From positions 1,068,010 to 1,132,009 of the forward strand of contig NZ_KK214998.1 in NCBI RefSeq assembly GCF_000633935.1: 64,000 nucleotides of DNA. Direction: 5' to 3'. This stretch comes from Ectothiorhodospira haloalkaliphila ATCC 51935 (lineage in GTDB: Bacteria > Pseudomonadota > Gammaproteobacteria > Ectothiorhodospirales > Ectothiorhodospiraceae). This document shows, piece by piece, positions 1 to 8,378 of the stretch; positions within the stretch are counted from its first letter, which is position 1, and every line of letters begins with the position of its first letter. The notes under the pieces are model-generated. The model made no database searches. It saw only the letters and a program-made list of their open reading frames with translations, and was not told where the DNA came from. The translations under genes were made by a program, and so were the position numbers.

Positions 1-45
1 GGGGTCATCCCCCCTTTTCCCTCAAGATCAAGAAAGGAGTTCGCC

Positions 46-411
46 TTGGACACGTTCAAGCTGGTCAGACCGGAACACCTGAACCACTACGGTTATCTGT
101 TCGGGGGATTTCTGCTCAAGTGGGTGGACGAAATCGCCTGGATTGCCGCCAGCCGGGACTATCCCGGCTGCCGCTTCGTGACGGTGGCCATGAACAGCGT
201 GGAGTTCCACAAGGGCGTTCATCAGGGAACCGTGCTGCGTTTCAGCAGCCATGAACATCAACGGGGCAGGACTTCCGTGCAATACGCGGTGAGTGCCTTT
301 GCGGATGACCTGGAGAGCGGCCGGGAAGAGCCGATCTTTTCCACCTGCGTCACCTTTGTGCATCTGGATGGCGAGGGGAACAAGACACCCCTGCCCGAGG
401 GCACGGACTGA
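46..411 (+). CDS. Acyl-CoA thioesterase, hotdog fold
   Basis: This 121-residue protein matches the hotdog-fold acyl-CoA thioesterases (YciA/BFIT type), which hydrolyse acyl-CoA to free acid and CoA in the cytoplasm. The segment HLNHYGYLFGGFLLKWVDE (residues 11-29) is the family signature: an N-x-x-G-x-x-F-G-G-like turn followed by a helix carrying the catalytic Asp/Glu. A downstream beta-rich half contains VAMNSVEFHKGVHQG. The start is TTG at 46, chosen because AAGAAAGGAG lies 6 bases upstream and the family signature begins soon after. The protein is slightly shorter than YciA and ends just after the hotdog sheet. The substrate cannot be told from sequence. It is the only plus-strand gene before 4.3 kb. 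Confidence 0.8.
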   Translation: MDTFKLVRPEHLNHYGYLFGGFLLKWVDEIAWIAASRDYPGCRFVTVAMNSVEFHKGVHQGTVLRFSSHEHQRGRTSVQYAVSAFADDLESGREEPIFSTCVTFVHLDGEGNKTPLPEGTD

Positions 412-447
412 CGGGCGTGGCTTCCCGGCCTCGCCCCCCTCATCCCA

Positions 448-1374
448 TTACCAGGGCACGGCTTCGGAAGACACCGGCTGGGGCAGTTCGAAGACCGTCT
501 CCAGCCGCTGGATCAGCCCACGCATTTCGTGACCCAGCAGGGTGAACTCCGCATCCATGCGGGCCAGGGCGTCCTCCGCCTCGGCCACACCGCCCTCTTC
601 GATCAGCTCATCGGCCATGCGCAGGCGCTTGATGGACAGATCATCCGCCAGCACGAAACTCAGGCGCTCGTTCCAGTCCAGGGCCAGTTGCACCACCTGC
701 TTGCCCACTTCCAGGTGCTTGGCGATCTCCTCCCCTGCCAGGTCCTGCCCACGGCAACGGACCACCGACTGGGTGTCCTTGGGGTCACGCAGTTCGCAGG
801 CATCCCCCAGCTCAAAGCCCTCGTCACCGTGGCCCTGTGACACCCAGCGGGTCATCAGGGAGGCGGGAGGATTGGCCGGCTGCGGCAGGGCCGCGGGCAG
901 GCTGCCCAGGGACTCACGCAACAGGCTGACCAGGTCATCGGCCAGGCGTTCACTGGAGGCATCCACCACCAGCCAGCCGGCCACGGTATCCACGTAGGCC
1001 ATCAGGCGGCGTGAGCGGGTGAAGGCCTGGGGGAGTAGTTCGGCGGTGATGGCTTCGCGCAACTGCTTGCGTTCGGCACGACCGACGCTGCGGGCCTCGC
1101 CGGCCTCGATCTCGGCCACCCGCTCTTCCAGCATCTCGGCCACGACCGAAGACGGCAGCAGCCGCTCCTGGCGCCGGGCGCAGATCAGCAGGCAACCGGC
1201 GGCACCGTGCACCAGGGCCGTTGTGTCGCTGCCCAGGGGCTCGGTCCAACCCATGGTGGACAGGGTCAGAGGGCCGCAGGGTTTGAAACGGTGATCGGCA
1301 AGCTTGTCTTCGAGTTCCGAGGCGGAAAGACCCAGGGGGTCCCCCAGGCGGAAGAGTCTGGCATTCTTGAACAT
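448..1374 (-). CDS. rdgC: Recombination-associated protein RdgC
   Basis: The 308-residue product begins MFKNARLFRLGDPLGLSAS and matches RdgC across its length, which is the usual family size (about 300 residues). RdgC forms a ring-shaped dimer that binds double-stranded DNA without sequence preference and limits RecA activity. The segments CGPLTLSTMGWTEPLG and WERLAD-like SSERLADDLVSLLRESLGSL are typical. It lies 60 bp downstream of the GAF-domain gene on the same strand, so it may be the last gene of that transcript, although a separate promoter is possible. The convergent thioesterase gene ends 36 bp away. Confidence 0.92.
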   Translation of the reverse strand: MFKNARLFRLGDPLGLSASELEDKLADHRFKPCGPLTLSTMGWTEPLGSDTTALVHGAAGCLLICARRQERLLPSSVVAEMLEERVAEIEAGEARSVGRAERKQLREAITAELLPQAFTRSRRLMAYVDTVAGWLVVDASSERLADDLVSLLRESLGSLPAALPQPANPPASLMTRWVSQGHGDEGFELGDACELRDPKDTQSVVRCRGQDLAGEEIAKHLEVGKQVVQLALDWNERLSFVLADDLSIKRLRMADELIEEGGVAEAEDALARMDAEFTLLGHEMRGLIQRLETVFELPQPVSSEAVPW

Positions 1375-1434
1375 GAAGTGACCGGTGGTGGGAAAGGCCC
1401 GGGATTATACCCGCCGTGACCTGATCTTGCTCAG

Positions 1435-2151
1435 TCAGGTCTTGCTCAGGGAATCATGGACCTGGGACAGGATCTCGGTAGCCACCATCAGCACATGATC
1501 CCGGGCAAAGCCCGCTTCGATCATCTCGTCGTAAAGGGTGTGGGCCATCAGGCGCGCCACCTTCTCGGGGTCATGGGTCATGCGCCCGGTGCGGCGTGCC
1601 TCGCGGGCCAGGGTGAGTTGCATGAAGTGGGTCTTGAGCAGACCCTGAAGCCGATGGATGTGGATGGCCTTGGATACCACCAGGGCCAGGATGCTGGCCA
1701 TGCGCAGATCCAGGCCATCCAGTCGTTCCCGGTCAATGGGGCTGTCCACATTGATCACACCGACCACCTGGTCTTCCAGGATCACCGGCACCGAGACCAC
1801 ATCCACGGTACCGGACTCGCCGCGGCGGGCCAGGGGTGCATAGGGTGAATGATGCAGATCCTTGATCAGCAGCGGTTCCCCGGAACTGGCCACCCGCCCG
1901 GCAATGCCGTCTCCCAGGGGCTGGGCATGCTGTCTGGCCTCCTCCGTCAGACGTCCACAATGGGCCTCCACCCTGAGATGCGGCAGCTCCTCGCCATCGT
2001 TCCTGCTGACCAGCATGATGGAGCAGTGGTGGCAGGTCATGGCATGGGCCACCAACGTGCTGAGTTGATCCAGCCCTTCCTCGAGGGATTGGGTGGTCTC
2101 CACGAAGCGGGACAGTTCGGTGAGTCGTTCGGTAAAGGAGGCATCGTACAT
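1435..2151 (-). CDS. GAF domain signalling protein
   Basis: This 238-residue soluble protein has a GAF domain at roughly residues 20-165. Its features are a CHHCSIMLVSRNDGEELPHL strand region, a GDGIAGRVASSGEPLLIKD segment and VSVPVILEDQVVGVINVDS, the last being the typical GAF strand that ends in a short-chain residue. A charged helical tail follows (about 170-238). There are no membrane segments and no output enzyme domain. GAF domains bind small ligands or chromophores; the paired cysteine and histidines in MTCHHCSIM might bind a metal or thiol ligand, which is a guess. It starts 9 bp after the histidine kinase gene, so the two are surely cotranscribed and probably work together. Confidence 0.75.
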   Translation of the reverse strand: MYDASFTERLTELSRFVETTQSLEEGLDQLSTLVAHAMTCHHCSIMLVSRNDGEELPHLRVEAHCGRLTEEARQHAQPLGDGIAGRVASSGEPLLIKDLHHSPYAPLARRGESGTVDVVSVPVILEDQVVGVINVDSPIDRERLDGLDLRMASILALVVSKAIHIHRLQGLLKTHFMQLTLAREARRTGRMTHDPEKVARLMAHTLYDEMIEAGFARDHVLMVATEILSQVHDSLSKT

Positions 2152-2160
2152 GGCAGGCTC

Positions 2161-2859
2161 TCAGGTCAGTACTTCCGGGAGACGCAGGGTGAAACAGCCA
2201 CCCCCCAGGTTGCCCCGGTTGGATAACTCCACATAACCCCGTCGCGTTTCGTCCGCATGCATGTCGGCCACCAGGGCACAGAAGTAAAGCCCCAGCCCGG
2301 TGCGTCCCTGCGTGGGGTCGAAATCGCCCTGGTCCTCCAGCGACCGGCGCCCCAGCATGGATTCGGGGTAGCCGGCGCCGTTGTCGTCCACCTGAAGGAC
2401 CAGCCACCCCCGTTCCTCACGGGCCCATATGGACAGCTTATCCTGAGTGTAGCGGATGGTATTGTTGATCACGTTTTCCAGCAGGCTGTTCACCAGGCCG
2501 CGATCCATCACCCAGATCAGATCCGGGTCACAATGGAGTTCGCAACGCACCTCACGGTGATCCATGAGGGGCTTGTTACTGAGCCAGTAATCCTCCAGCA
2601 GTTCCTGGATCATCACCGGGGCGAAACGGGGCGTGAAACCACCTGTGCTGTTTCGGTAGAGGGTCAGCAACTGGATCAGCGCATCATTGACACGGCGTGC
2701 CTCGTAGCGGAGTTGGGTGAGGCGGTCAGGATCGCACTGGATGGGGGCGCCTGAATGATCCTCCAACAGGGTGTCCAGTGAGTTGAGCACCATGTTGAGC
2801 GAGTTCTTCATGTCATGGATGCTGATGGCCAGCACCGCGCTGAAATCCAGTCGACTCAC
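2161..2859 (-). CDS. Sensorless soluble histidine kinase
   Basis: This short 232-residue histidine kinase has no membrane or sensor region. The phospho-acceptor is His15 in the H-box AISIHDMKNSLN, followed by the DHp helices and a HATPase_c domain at about 100-230. The ATPase motifs are the N-box ENVINNTIRYT, the G1 box VDDNGAGYPES and the G2 box GRTGLGLYFCALVADMH. The start is GTG at 2859. It lies between the REC-TPR regulator (58 bp upstream) and the GAF protein (9 bp downstream), so the signal is probably sensed by a partner, with phosphate passing to the upstream receiver. The partnership is inferred from adjacency only. Confidence 0.82.
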   Translation of the reverse strand: MSRLDFSAVLAISIHDMKNSLNMVLNSLDTLLEDHSGAPIQCDPDRLTQLRYEARRVNDALIQLLTLYRNSTGGFTPRFAPVMIQELLEDYWLSNKPLMDHREVRCELHCDPDLIWVMDRGLVNSLLENVINNTIRYTQDKLSIWAREERGWLVLQVDDNGAGYPESMLGRRSLEDQGDFDPTQGRTGLGLYFCALVADMHADETRRGYVELSNRGNLGGGCFTLRLPEVLT

Positions 2860-2917
2860 ATCCTCACCCCGTTAGCTGCTTTCCATCATCCTAACCGTTT
2901 CACGGGGAACAAGACCA

Positions 2918-4135
2918 TCAAAGGTCCTCCTGGCGCAGCATCTCTGCCCGTTCCACCTCCCCCAGATGGGACAGCCCCTGGATCAAGGCAGCCCGGACCA
3001 GGGCGGGTGGCTGCCCGCGGGAGAGCTGAACATCCAGGGTGTCCAGGATGGCCTCCTTGTCCAGTGCCAGTTCGTTGCAAACCAGCAGGTGCCCCACCAG
3101 CTCCCACCAGGGGAAATCTTCATGCCCCCGCAGTTCCGTGCGCATCTGTTTGAGGCAAGCTCCCGCCTCGCTGGACTCCCCATGCCTGGCCAGCGCATGA
3201 GCAAGCCAGACAGCGTCTGAGGGGTGACCGGCACCCTGAGACTGCCCCAGCTGCACGGCCTGTTTCCAGGAGGCCACAGCCTGCTCCCAATGCTGAAGTT
3301 CCATGGACAGACGCCCCAGTTGACGTTGACGCCCCAGGGATCTTCCCGAGCGCCGGATCGCCTCGATCAGAACCTTGAAGGCGTCTGCGGAGCGCCCCTG
3401 GCGTTCCAGGGAGCCAGCCAGTCGATCGTGGGCAGACATGAAGTGGGGTGTCACCTCCAGGGCCTTGCGATAACAGGCCTCCGCCCGGCCATCGTCACCG
3501 CGCATCTCTTGCGCCTGCCCCAGGGCCACATGGGCCCAGGCCACTTCCTGCTCCGCCAGGGCAGCGCGCGCTGCCGCTTCCATGCCGTCGGCGTCGTTTT
3601 CCTCGAGGGCCAGATCCGCCTGCAGACGCAACACATCGGCCCGCTGGCCGCGCCCCGTTGCCAGCATGTCCTGCAGCAGACTGCGGGCGCCGGAGAGATC
3701 CTTTTGCGAGAGCGCATCGGCCACTGGCCTCAAGGGCAGACGGCGGCGCAGCACCCGCTGCAGCCGGACGGCCAGCAGGTCCTTGGTGATGGGTTTGGCC
3801 AGATAGGCATCGGGCGCACTCTCCAGAGCGGCCATGACCATCTCCGGGGTGTTCTCGGCAGTGATCATCAGGAAGGCGGTGCCCACACCCACCCGCCCCT
3901 CGCGGCGGGCCGTTTCCAGCAACTGCTGCCCGTCCATGCCAGCGCCCAGGTTGTAGTCGCACAGAACGATGTCGTAGCGTTTGGCGCGCAACCGGCCCAG
4001 CGCATCCTCCGCATTGGCCGCCACATCCGGCTCCTGCCGCGCCCCCATGGAAAGCAGCATTCCCGATAGATTGGAGCGCATGGTATGGAAATCGTCGATG
4101 ATCAGGACCGACAACCGCTCCAGCACATGATCCAT
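2918..4135 (-). CDS. Response regulator with TPR output
   Basis: This 405-residue protein has an N-terminal receiver domain (about 8-125) joined to a tetratricopeptide-repeat region (about 140-390). Receiver residues visible are the acidic pair Asp14-Asp15 in VLIIDDFHTM, phospho-acceptor Asp60 in IVLCDYNLG, the Thr of FLMITAEN and the Lys of YLAKPIT. There is no DNA-binding domain, so output is probably protein-protein interaction through the TPRs. The start at 4135 is preferred over an upstream in-frame ATG at 4234 because GGGAGG lies just upstream and the receiver starts at once. It heads the signalling set with the kinase and GAF genes and is divergent from the tetraheme cytochrome gene. 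Confidence 0.85.
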   Translation of the reverse strand: MDHVLERLSVLIIDDFHTMRSNLSGMLLSMGARQEPDVAANAEDALGRLRAKRYDIVLCDYNLGAGMDGQQLLETARREGRVGVGTAFLMITAENTPEMVMAALESAPDAYLAKPITKDLLAVRLQRVLRRRLPLRPVADALSQKDLSGARSLLQDMLATGRGQRADVLRLQADLALEENDADGMEAAARAALAEQEVAWAHVALGQAQEMRGDDGRAEACYRKALEVTPHFMSAHDRLAGSLERQGRSADAFKVLIEAIRRSGRSLGRQRQLGRLSMELQHWEQAVASWKQAVQLGQSQGAGHPSDAVWLAHALARHGESSEAGACLKQMRTELRGHEDFPWWELVGHLLVCNELALDKEAILDTLDVQLSRGQPPALVRAALIQGLSHLGEVERAEMLRQEDL

Positions 4136-4316
4136 TCGTGTTTTGCCTCCCGTGGCCAATGGGCACCTGATTCTGCCCGCATGGGGCGTTGGTGAAAAGA
4201 CCCACCATACCGTCCCAAACGACAGCCGGGGCATTCTGCTACAGTCATTGAGGGAATCGTCTCGCGCGACTCCCCCGGTCTACAAACACGAACTTACCAA
4301 CTTCAAGGAGTCCGTC

Positions 4317-4793
4317 ATGGGCAGGTTCTGGGTCATCCTGATCGTCGTCATCGTTCTGGCGCTGCTGGTGGGTGGGGGTGTGGGCGGCCACCACGTGTCC
4401 AAGCAGAACGACTTCTGCATCGCCTGCCATGCCTATGAAAAGGTCTCCTGGGATCATGGTGACCATGCCTTCACCAACTGCCTGGATTGCCATACCAAGG
4501 GCCTGGTGACCGACAAGGTGCAGGGGGCCCGCAAGGTCTACCTGATGTTCACCGGTCAGAACAACCCCCACAACGACCCGCCGTCGCAACTCCACCCGCA
4601 GAAGACCAGCGACAACTGTGCCGCCTGCCACATGACCAGCGAAGTGGAAGCGAATGATCCGGCATTCTTCGCCCAGCACACGGGCATGATGGAAAACTTC
4701 GACACCTGCCAGAGCTGCCACGATTATTCGGGACACGACCCGGAGCTACAGGCCCTGCGCTTCGAGGCACCGCGGTTCGCACAGGAGGATTAG
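4317..4793 (+). CDS. NapC/NirT-type tetraheme cytochrome c
   Basis: This 158-residue protein has one N-terminal membrane helix (residues 4-22, FWVILIVVIVLALLVGGGV) and four CxxCH haem-binding motifs: CIACH, CLDCH, CAACH and CQSCH. That layout is the tetraheme quinol dehydrogenase type (NapC/NirT/CymA), which carries electrons from membrane quinols to periplasmic oxidoreductases. It is shorter than classical NapC (about 200 residues), so it may be a separate small subfamily. AAGGAG sits 6 bases before the ATG at 4317. No terminal reductase is adjacent. The neighbouring ccm genes make the machinery that attaches its haems. The electron acceptor is unknown. Confidence 0.85.
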   Translation: MGRFWVILIVVIVLALLVGGGVGGHHVSKQNDFCIACHAYEKVSWDHGDHAFTNCLDCHTKGLVTDKVQGARKVYLMFTGQNNPHNDPPSQLHPQKTSDNCAACHMTSEVEANDPAFFAQHTGMMENFDTCQSCHDYSGHDPELQALRFEAPRFAQED

Positions 4794-4815
4794 ACGCGCC
4801 CGCCGGCAGCCCGGA

Positions 4816-4983
4816 TCATGGCGGCGGGCTCTCCTGGAGCCTTGCCAGCCGGGCCAGCTGACGGCGCAACGCAATGCGCCGTCGGCGCAGCCAGATCATC
4901 TCCCCCACCAGCACCAGCAAGGCCGCCCCATAGGAGCCCCAGACGAACGGCCCGTGGCCGCCCATGGCGAGAAATTCCATCAT
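4816..4983 (-). CDS. ccmD: Cytochrome c biogenesis protein CcmD
   Basis: This is a 55-residue single-span membrane protein with the CcmD layout: a short N-terminus (MMEFLAMGGHGPFVWGSYG), one helix (about 20-35, AALLVLVGEMIWL) and a basic tail RRRRIALRRQLARLARL. CcmD helps CcmABC release haem-loaded CcmE. The first of two consecutive ATG codons overlaps the ccmC stop as ATGA at 4980-4983, so the gene is translationally coupled to ccmC. It is the last gene of the cheV-ccmABCD transcript. No ccmE follows it, because ccmE lies in the divergent operon. Confidence 0.85.
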   Translation of the reverse strand: MMEFLAMGGHGPFVWGSYGAALLVLVGEMIWLRRRRIALRRQLARLARLQESPPP

Positions 4984-5729
4984 GCCTTGCCCCCCATGCG
5001 TTCGAGCACCCACTTGGCGCGGCGTTCACGTTCCAGCAATTCCAGCCGCGCCCGCCAAAGCACCACCGCGATGGCATACATCCAGCAGGCGAAGGTCATG
5101 AGCATCAGCGCCACAAACATCACCGTTTCCATGGTGGGCGCACTGGTCACGGTGATGGAGGCCCCCTGGTGCAGGGTGTTCCACCACACCACAGAGAAGT
5201 AGATGATGGGCACGTTCACCACCCCCGCCAGGGCCAGCACGGCACTGGCATTGGCCGCCCGCTGACGATCCTCGATGGCCCCATGCAGCGCCATGTAACC
5301 CAGATAGAGGAACAGCAGGATCAACTGGGAGGTCAGGCGTGCGTCCCACACCCAGTAGGTGCCCCAGGTGGGCTTGCCCCACAGGGCCCCTGTCCACAGG
5401 CAAAGAAACGCAAACAGGGCGCCCGTGGGGGCAATGGCCTTGGCCATCACCTCGGCGGTCTTCACCCGCCAGATCAGGCCGATGGCCGCATACACGGCCA
5501 TGAGCACATAGAGGAACATGGACATCCAGGCCGCCGGCACATGGATGAACATGATGCGGTAGCTGTCCCCTTGCTGGTAATCCGGCGGGGCCACCACGAA
5601 GCCCACATACAGACCGGCGACACACAGTATCGCCGCCAGACCCCCAAACCAGGGAATCAATCGCCCCGACAGGTCATAGAAATTCGGTGGTGAAGAGAAC
5701 TTGAACCACTGCACACGCGGTTGAGCCAC
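4980..5729 (-). CDS. ccmC: Haem exporter subunit CcmC
   Basis: This 249-residue integral membrane protein has six predicted helices and the tryptophan-rich WWD-type signature GKPTWGTYWVWDARLTS (about 125-141) on the periplasmic side. It also has the conserved His residues of IMFIHVPAAW and WWNTLHQGAS. CcmC binds haem and loads it onto the chaperone CcmE. Size and motifs match the family. It starts 13 bp after ccmB and overlaps ccmD by 4 bp. Confidence 0.95.
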   Translation of the reverse strand: MAQPRVQWFKFSSPPNFYDLSGRLIPWFGGLAAILCVAGLYVGFVVAPPDYQQGDSYRIMFIHVPAAWMSMFLYVLMAVYAAIGLIWRVKTAEVMAKAIAPTGALFAFLCLWTGALWGKPTWGTYWVWDARLTSQLILLFLYLGYMALHGAIEDRQRAANASAVLALAGVVNVPIIYFSVVWWNTLHQGASITVTSAPTMETVMFVALMLMTFACWMYAIAVVLWRARLELLERERRAKWVLERMGGKA

Positions 5730-5742
5730 GGCCTTCCTCCAG

Positions 5743-6420
5743 TCAGTCCAGCATGATGCGCAGCGCCGCGGCGATCGCCCAGGGCGCCAACAACAGGGTA
5801 AAGATCAGCAATGCGGCCAGCAGCGACAGGTGGGCATCGGGGCTCGACCCGTACATGACCGCATCCACGGCCCCTGCCCCCATGATCAGTGCCGGCACAT
5901 ACAGGGGCAGGATCAACAGCGAAATCAGCACGCCCCCGCCCCGCAGTCCCAGCGTGAGCCCCGCGCCGATGGCCCCCACCAGGCTGAGAATGGGCGTACC
6001 CAGCAGCAGGGCCATCATCAGCACAGCGATTTCGGTGCCATCCAGGTTGAGCTGCATGCCCAGCAAGGGCGATATCAGCACCAGGGGAAGGCCCGTGACC
6101 AGCCAGTGGGCAAGAATCTTCATCAACACCAGCAGTGGCAGGGGCTGCGGTGTGAGCAACAGCTGCTCAAGGGAGCCGTCGCGGAAGTCATCGGCAAACA
6201 GGCGCTCCAGGGAGAGCATGGTGGCCAGCAGGGCGGACACCCACAGCACCCCGGGTGCCATGCTGCGCAGCAACTGAGGATCGGGCCCCACCCCCAGCGG
6301 GAACAGGGACACCACCACCACGAAGAACCCCAGCACCACCAGTGCATCCTGGCGACGACGCATGGCCAGCAGCAGATCCCGTCTCAGCAGGGCCATCAAG
6401 GCCCGTAACAACGCGCTCAT
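5743..6420 (-). CDS. ccmB: Haem exporter membrane subunit CcmB
   Basis: This 225-residue, six-helix membrane protein matches CcmB, the permease partner of the CcmA ATPase. Characteristic segments are FVVVVSLFPLGVGPDPQLL (about 33-51) and LERLFADDFRDGSLEQLLL (about 71-89). CcmAB uses ATP to release haem-bound CcmE from CcmCD. The start overlaps the ccmA stop by 4 bp (ATGA), and the length equals the family norm. Confidence 0.95.
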   Translation of the reverse strand: MSALLRALMALLRRDLLLAMRRRQDALVVLGFFVVVVSLFPLGVGPDPQLLRSMAPGVLWVSALLATMLSLERLFADDFRDGSLEQLLLTPQPLPLLVLMKILAHWLVTGLPLVLISPLLGMQLNLDGTEIAVLMMALLLGTPILSLVGAIGAGLTLGLRGGGVLISLLILPLYVPALIMGAGAVDAVMYGSSPDAHLSLLAALLIFTLLLAPWAIAAALRIMLD

Positions 6421-7106
6421 GCACCCGTCCCCAGGGTGAGTGTGCGCTGGGTGCCGCGCACAGGTACGGCCTGGTGGGTGGTGAGAATGATCATGCCCCG
6501 GGCGGCCAGATGGGCCTCCAGTGCCTGCCTGAGCACTTCGATCACCTGCACATCCAGGGCGGCAAAGGGTTCATCAAGAATCCACAGGGGCCGTCGCAGC
6601 AACAACAACCGGGCCAGGGCGACGCGCCGTTTCTGGCCTTGAGACAGCAGCTTCACCGGCAGGTCCGCATGTCCGCCCAGGCCCAGTTCCTCCAGCATGG
6701 AGAACACCACCTCAGGCGCCTGCGGGCAGCCGTGCAGCCGGCACTGGCTTTGGATGTTTTCCTCGGCGCTGAGTTCATCCTTGAGCGCATTGTGATGCCC
6801 CAGATAGGCCAGGTGCCCCCCAGGGCCGTCATCCAGGCGACGCACCGGCACACCGTTCCAGGTCATTTCCCCCTCCATGGGGCGGGTGAGCCCGCACAGC
6901 ACCCGCAACAGGCTGGTCTTGCCGGCGCCGTTGCGGCCAGCCACCTGCAGGAGTTCCCCGGCCTCCAGCGAGAACGTCAGGCCATTGAAGAGCAGGCGCT
7001 CGCCGCGCTCCAGCACCAGGCCGTCCACCGCAAGGCAATGCGCCGGAAAGGGCTGCGGGATCGGGGCATCCAGCGCGCCGCCCGGCACGGCTGCAGCATC
7101 GCTCAT
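6417..7106 (-). CDS. ccmA: Cytochrome c biogenesis ATPase CcmA
   Basis: This 229-residue ABC ATPase has a Walker A motif (GRNGAGKTSLLRVLCGL, about 57-73), a signature loop LLSQGQKRRVALARLLL and a Walker B motif LWILDEPFAALD. CcmA drives the CcmABCD complex. The ATG at 7106 overlaps the stop of cheV as ATGA and is preferred to an in-frame GTG two codons upstream. The N-terminus is about 20 residues longer than in E. coli CcmA and is Ala/Pro-rich. The overlap shows translational coupling to the chemotaxis gene. Confidence 0.93.
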   Translation of the reverse strand: MSDAAAVPGGALDAPIPQPFPAHCLAVDGLVLERGERLLFNGLTFSLEAGELLQVAGRNGAGKTSLLRVLCGLTRPMEGEMTWNGVPVRRLDDGPGGHLAYLGHHNALKDELSAEENIQSQCRLHGCPQAPEVVFSMLEELGLGGHADLPVKLLSQGQKRRVALARLLLLRRPLWILDEPFAALDVQVIEVLRQALEAHLAARGMIILTTHQAVPVRGTQRTLTLGTGA

Positions 7107-8029
7107 GACCACTGCCCCAACTGCCGCATGCGCTCTCGCACGGCTTCGGCCAGATCGTCCGGATGGTATTTCTGCACGAACTTGTCCGCTCCGGTGCGAC
7201 GCACCATGTCCACGTTGAAGACGCCGCTGATGGATGAATGCAACAGGATGTAGAGATCCTTGAGACGCTCGTCCTCGCGGACCCGCGTGGTGAGCTGATA
7301 CCCGTCCACTTCCGGCATCTCGATATCCGACACCATCATGATGAATTCACGGGCCACATCCACACCCTCGGCCTGAAGGCGCTCGATCAGCTCGATGGCA
7401 TGCTTGCCATCGGTCACCAGGGTGCACTGCACGCCCAGTTGTTCCAGGGCGGCGCGAATCTGATTACGGGCCACCGTGGAATCATCCACCACCAGCACCT
7501 TGCAGTCCTCGGCACGAAAGCCATCACTGAGATCTGCCGACACCTGAGTGCTGGCATGCACCACCTGATCCAGCACCTTCTCCACATCCAGGATCTCCAC
7601 AATGCGATCATCCAGCAGGGTAATGGCGGTGACGAAGGCATTGCGACCCGTGGCCCGGGGCGGTGGCTGAACCTGCCCCCATTGGGTGTTCATGATGCGC
7701 TCCACGCGACGGATCAGGAAACCATGCACCGAGCGGTTGTACTCGGTAATGATGATGTAACCATCCTCCGGCGACTTGAGGGGCGGGCCGCCAATGGCGA
7801 GAGAGAGGTCCATCACCGGCATGGTGATGCCCCGCAGGGTAGCGATCCCCTTCACCAGCGGATGGGAACCCGCCAGATGGGACAGGGGCTGATAAGGGAT
7901 GACCTCCTGAACCTTGAAGATATTGATGCCATAGAGTTGCTGGCCCTGGAGCTGGAACAGCAGCAACTCGAGTCGGCTGCCGGCCACCCGATTGGATTCC
8001 AGGGATGACCCCCAACGATCTTCAACCAT
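7103..8029 (-). CDS. cheV: Chemotaxis coupling protein CheV
   Basis: This 308-residue protein has an N-terminal CheW-like domain (about 12-150; LLLFQLQGQQLYGINIFKV is the first strand pair) and a C-terminal receiver domain (about 175-300). Receiver residues are the Asp pair in CKVLVVDDSTV, the phospho-site in MMVSDIEMPEVDGYQ, the Ser/Thr site in ILLHSSIS and the Lys in DKFVQKYHPDD. CheV couples chemoreceptors to CheA and allows adaptation through its receiver. The start at 8029 has GGAG 8 bases upstream; a longer frame to 8212 lacks support. No other chemotaxis gene is present in the window. It is the first gene of the ccmABCD transcript. Confidence 0.9.
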   Translation of the reverse strand: MVEDRWGSSLESNRVAGSRLELLLFQLQGQQLYGINIFKVQEVIPYQPLSHLAGSHPLVKGIATLRGITMPVMDLSLAIGGPPLKSPEDGYIIITEYNRSVHGFLIRRVERIMNTQWGQVQPPPRATGRNAFVTAITLLDDRIVEILDVEKVLDQVVHASTQVSADLSDGFRAEDCKVLVVDDSTVARNQIRAALEQLGVQCTLVTDGKHAIELIERLQAEGVDVAREFIMMVSDIEMPEVDGYQLTTRVREDERLKDLYILLHSSISGVFNVDMVRRTGADKFVQKYHPDDLAEAVRERMRQLGQWS

Positions 8030-8378
8030 GTCGACACTCCAGATGACCCACCTTCGTCCCATGGTACCAGTGCGCCCGGAAGGGCACACGCTCGCACCCG
8101 CCATCCATCCCGGGACTTCGTGCATCGTTTTCTGACCTGGATCATACTGATAAATCGCAACCATAGAACCTGAGGCCACCCAGGTTGTCTTGAATACGAA
8201 TGAACAAAACAAATGCCCAGGCCGGACGGTGCAAATGGGGGCACCAACCCGCTTGCGACCCCGTCTGTGATGGTGCTATGAATGGCCAGCGCCGCCCCGG
8301 GCGGCCAGGCGCACGGATGGAAGTGCCTCAAGGAAAGACCATGATCATTGGGTGGAAACACCCTGGCAGGAGAATGCA
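8030..8378. promoter_or_regulatory. Divergent control region between cheV and ccmE
   Basis: This gene-free stretch of 349 bp must hold the promoters of both cytochrome c maturation operons. Visible elements are a dyad AACCTG-N8-CAGGTT at 8167-8186, an AT-richer block around 8145-8220, and a GC-rich self-complementary stretch (GCCGCCCCGGGCGGC) near 8292-8306 that could form a hairpin in the ccmE leader. I see no FNR-type TTGAT-N4-ATCAA box. Which protein, if any, binds the dyad is unknown. Confidence 0.4.
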
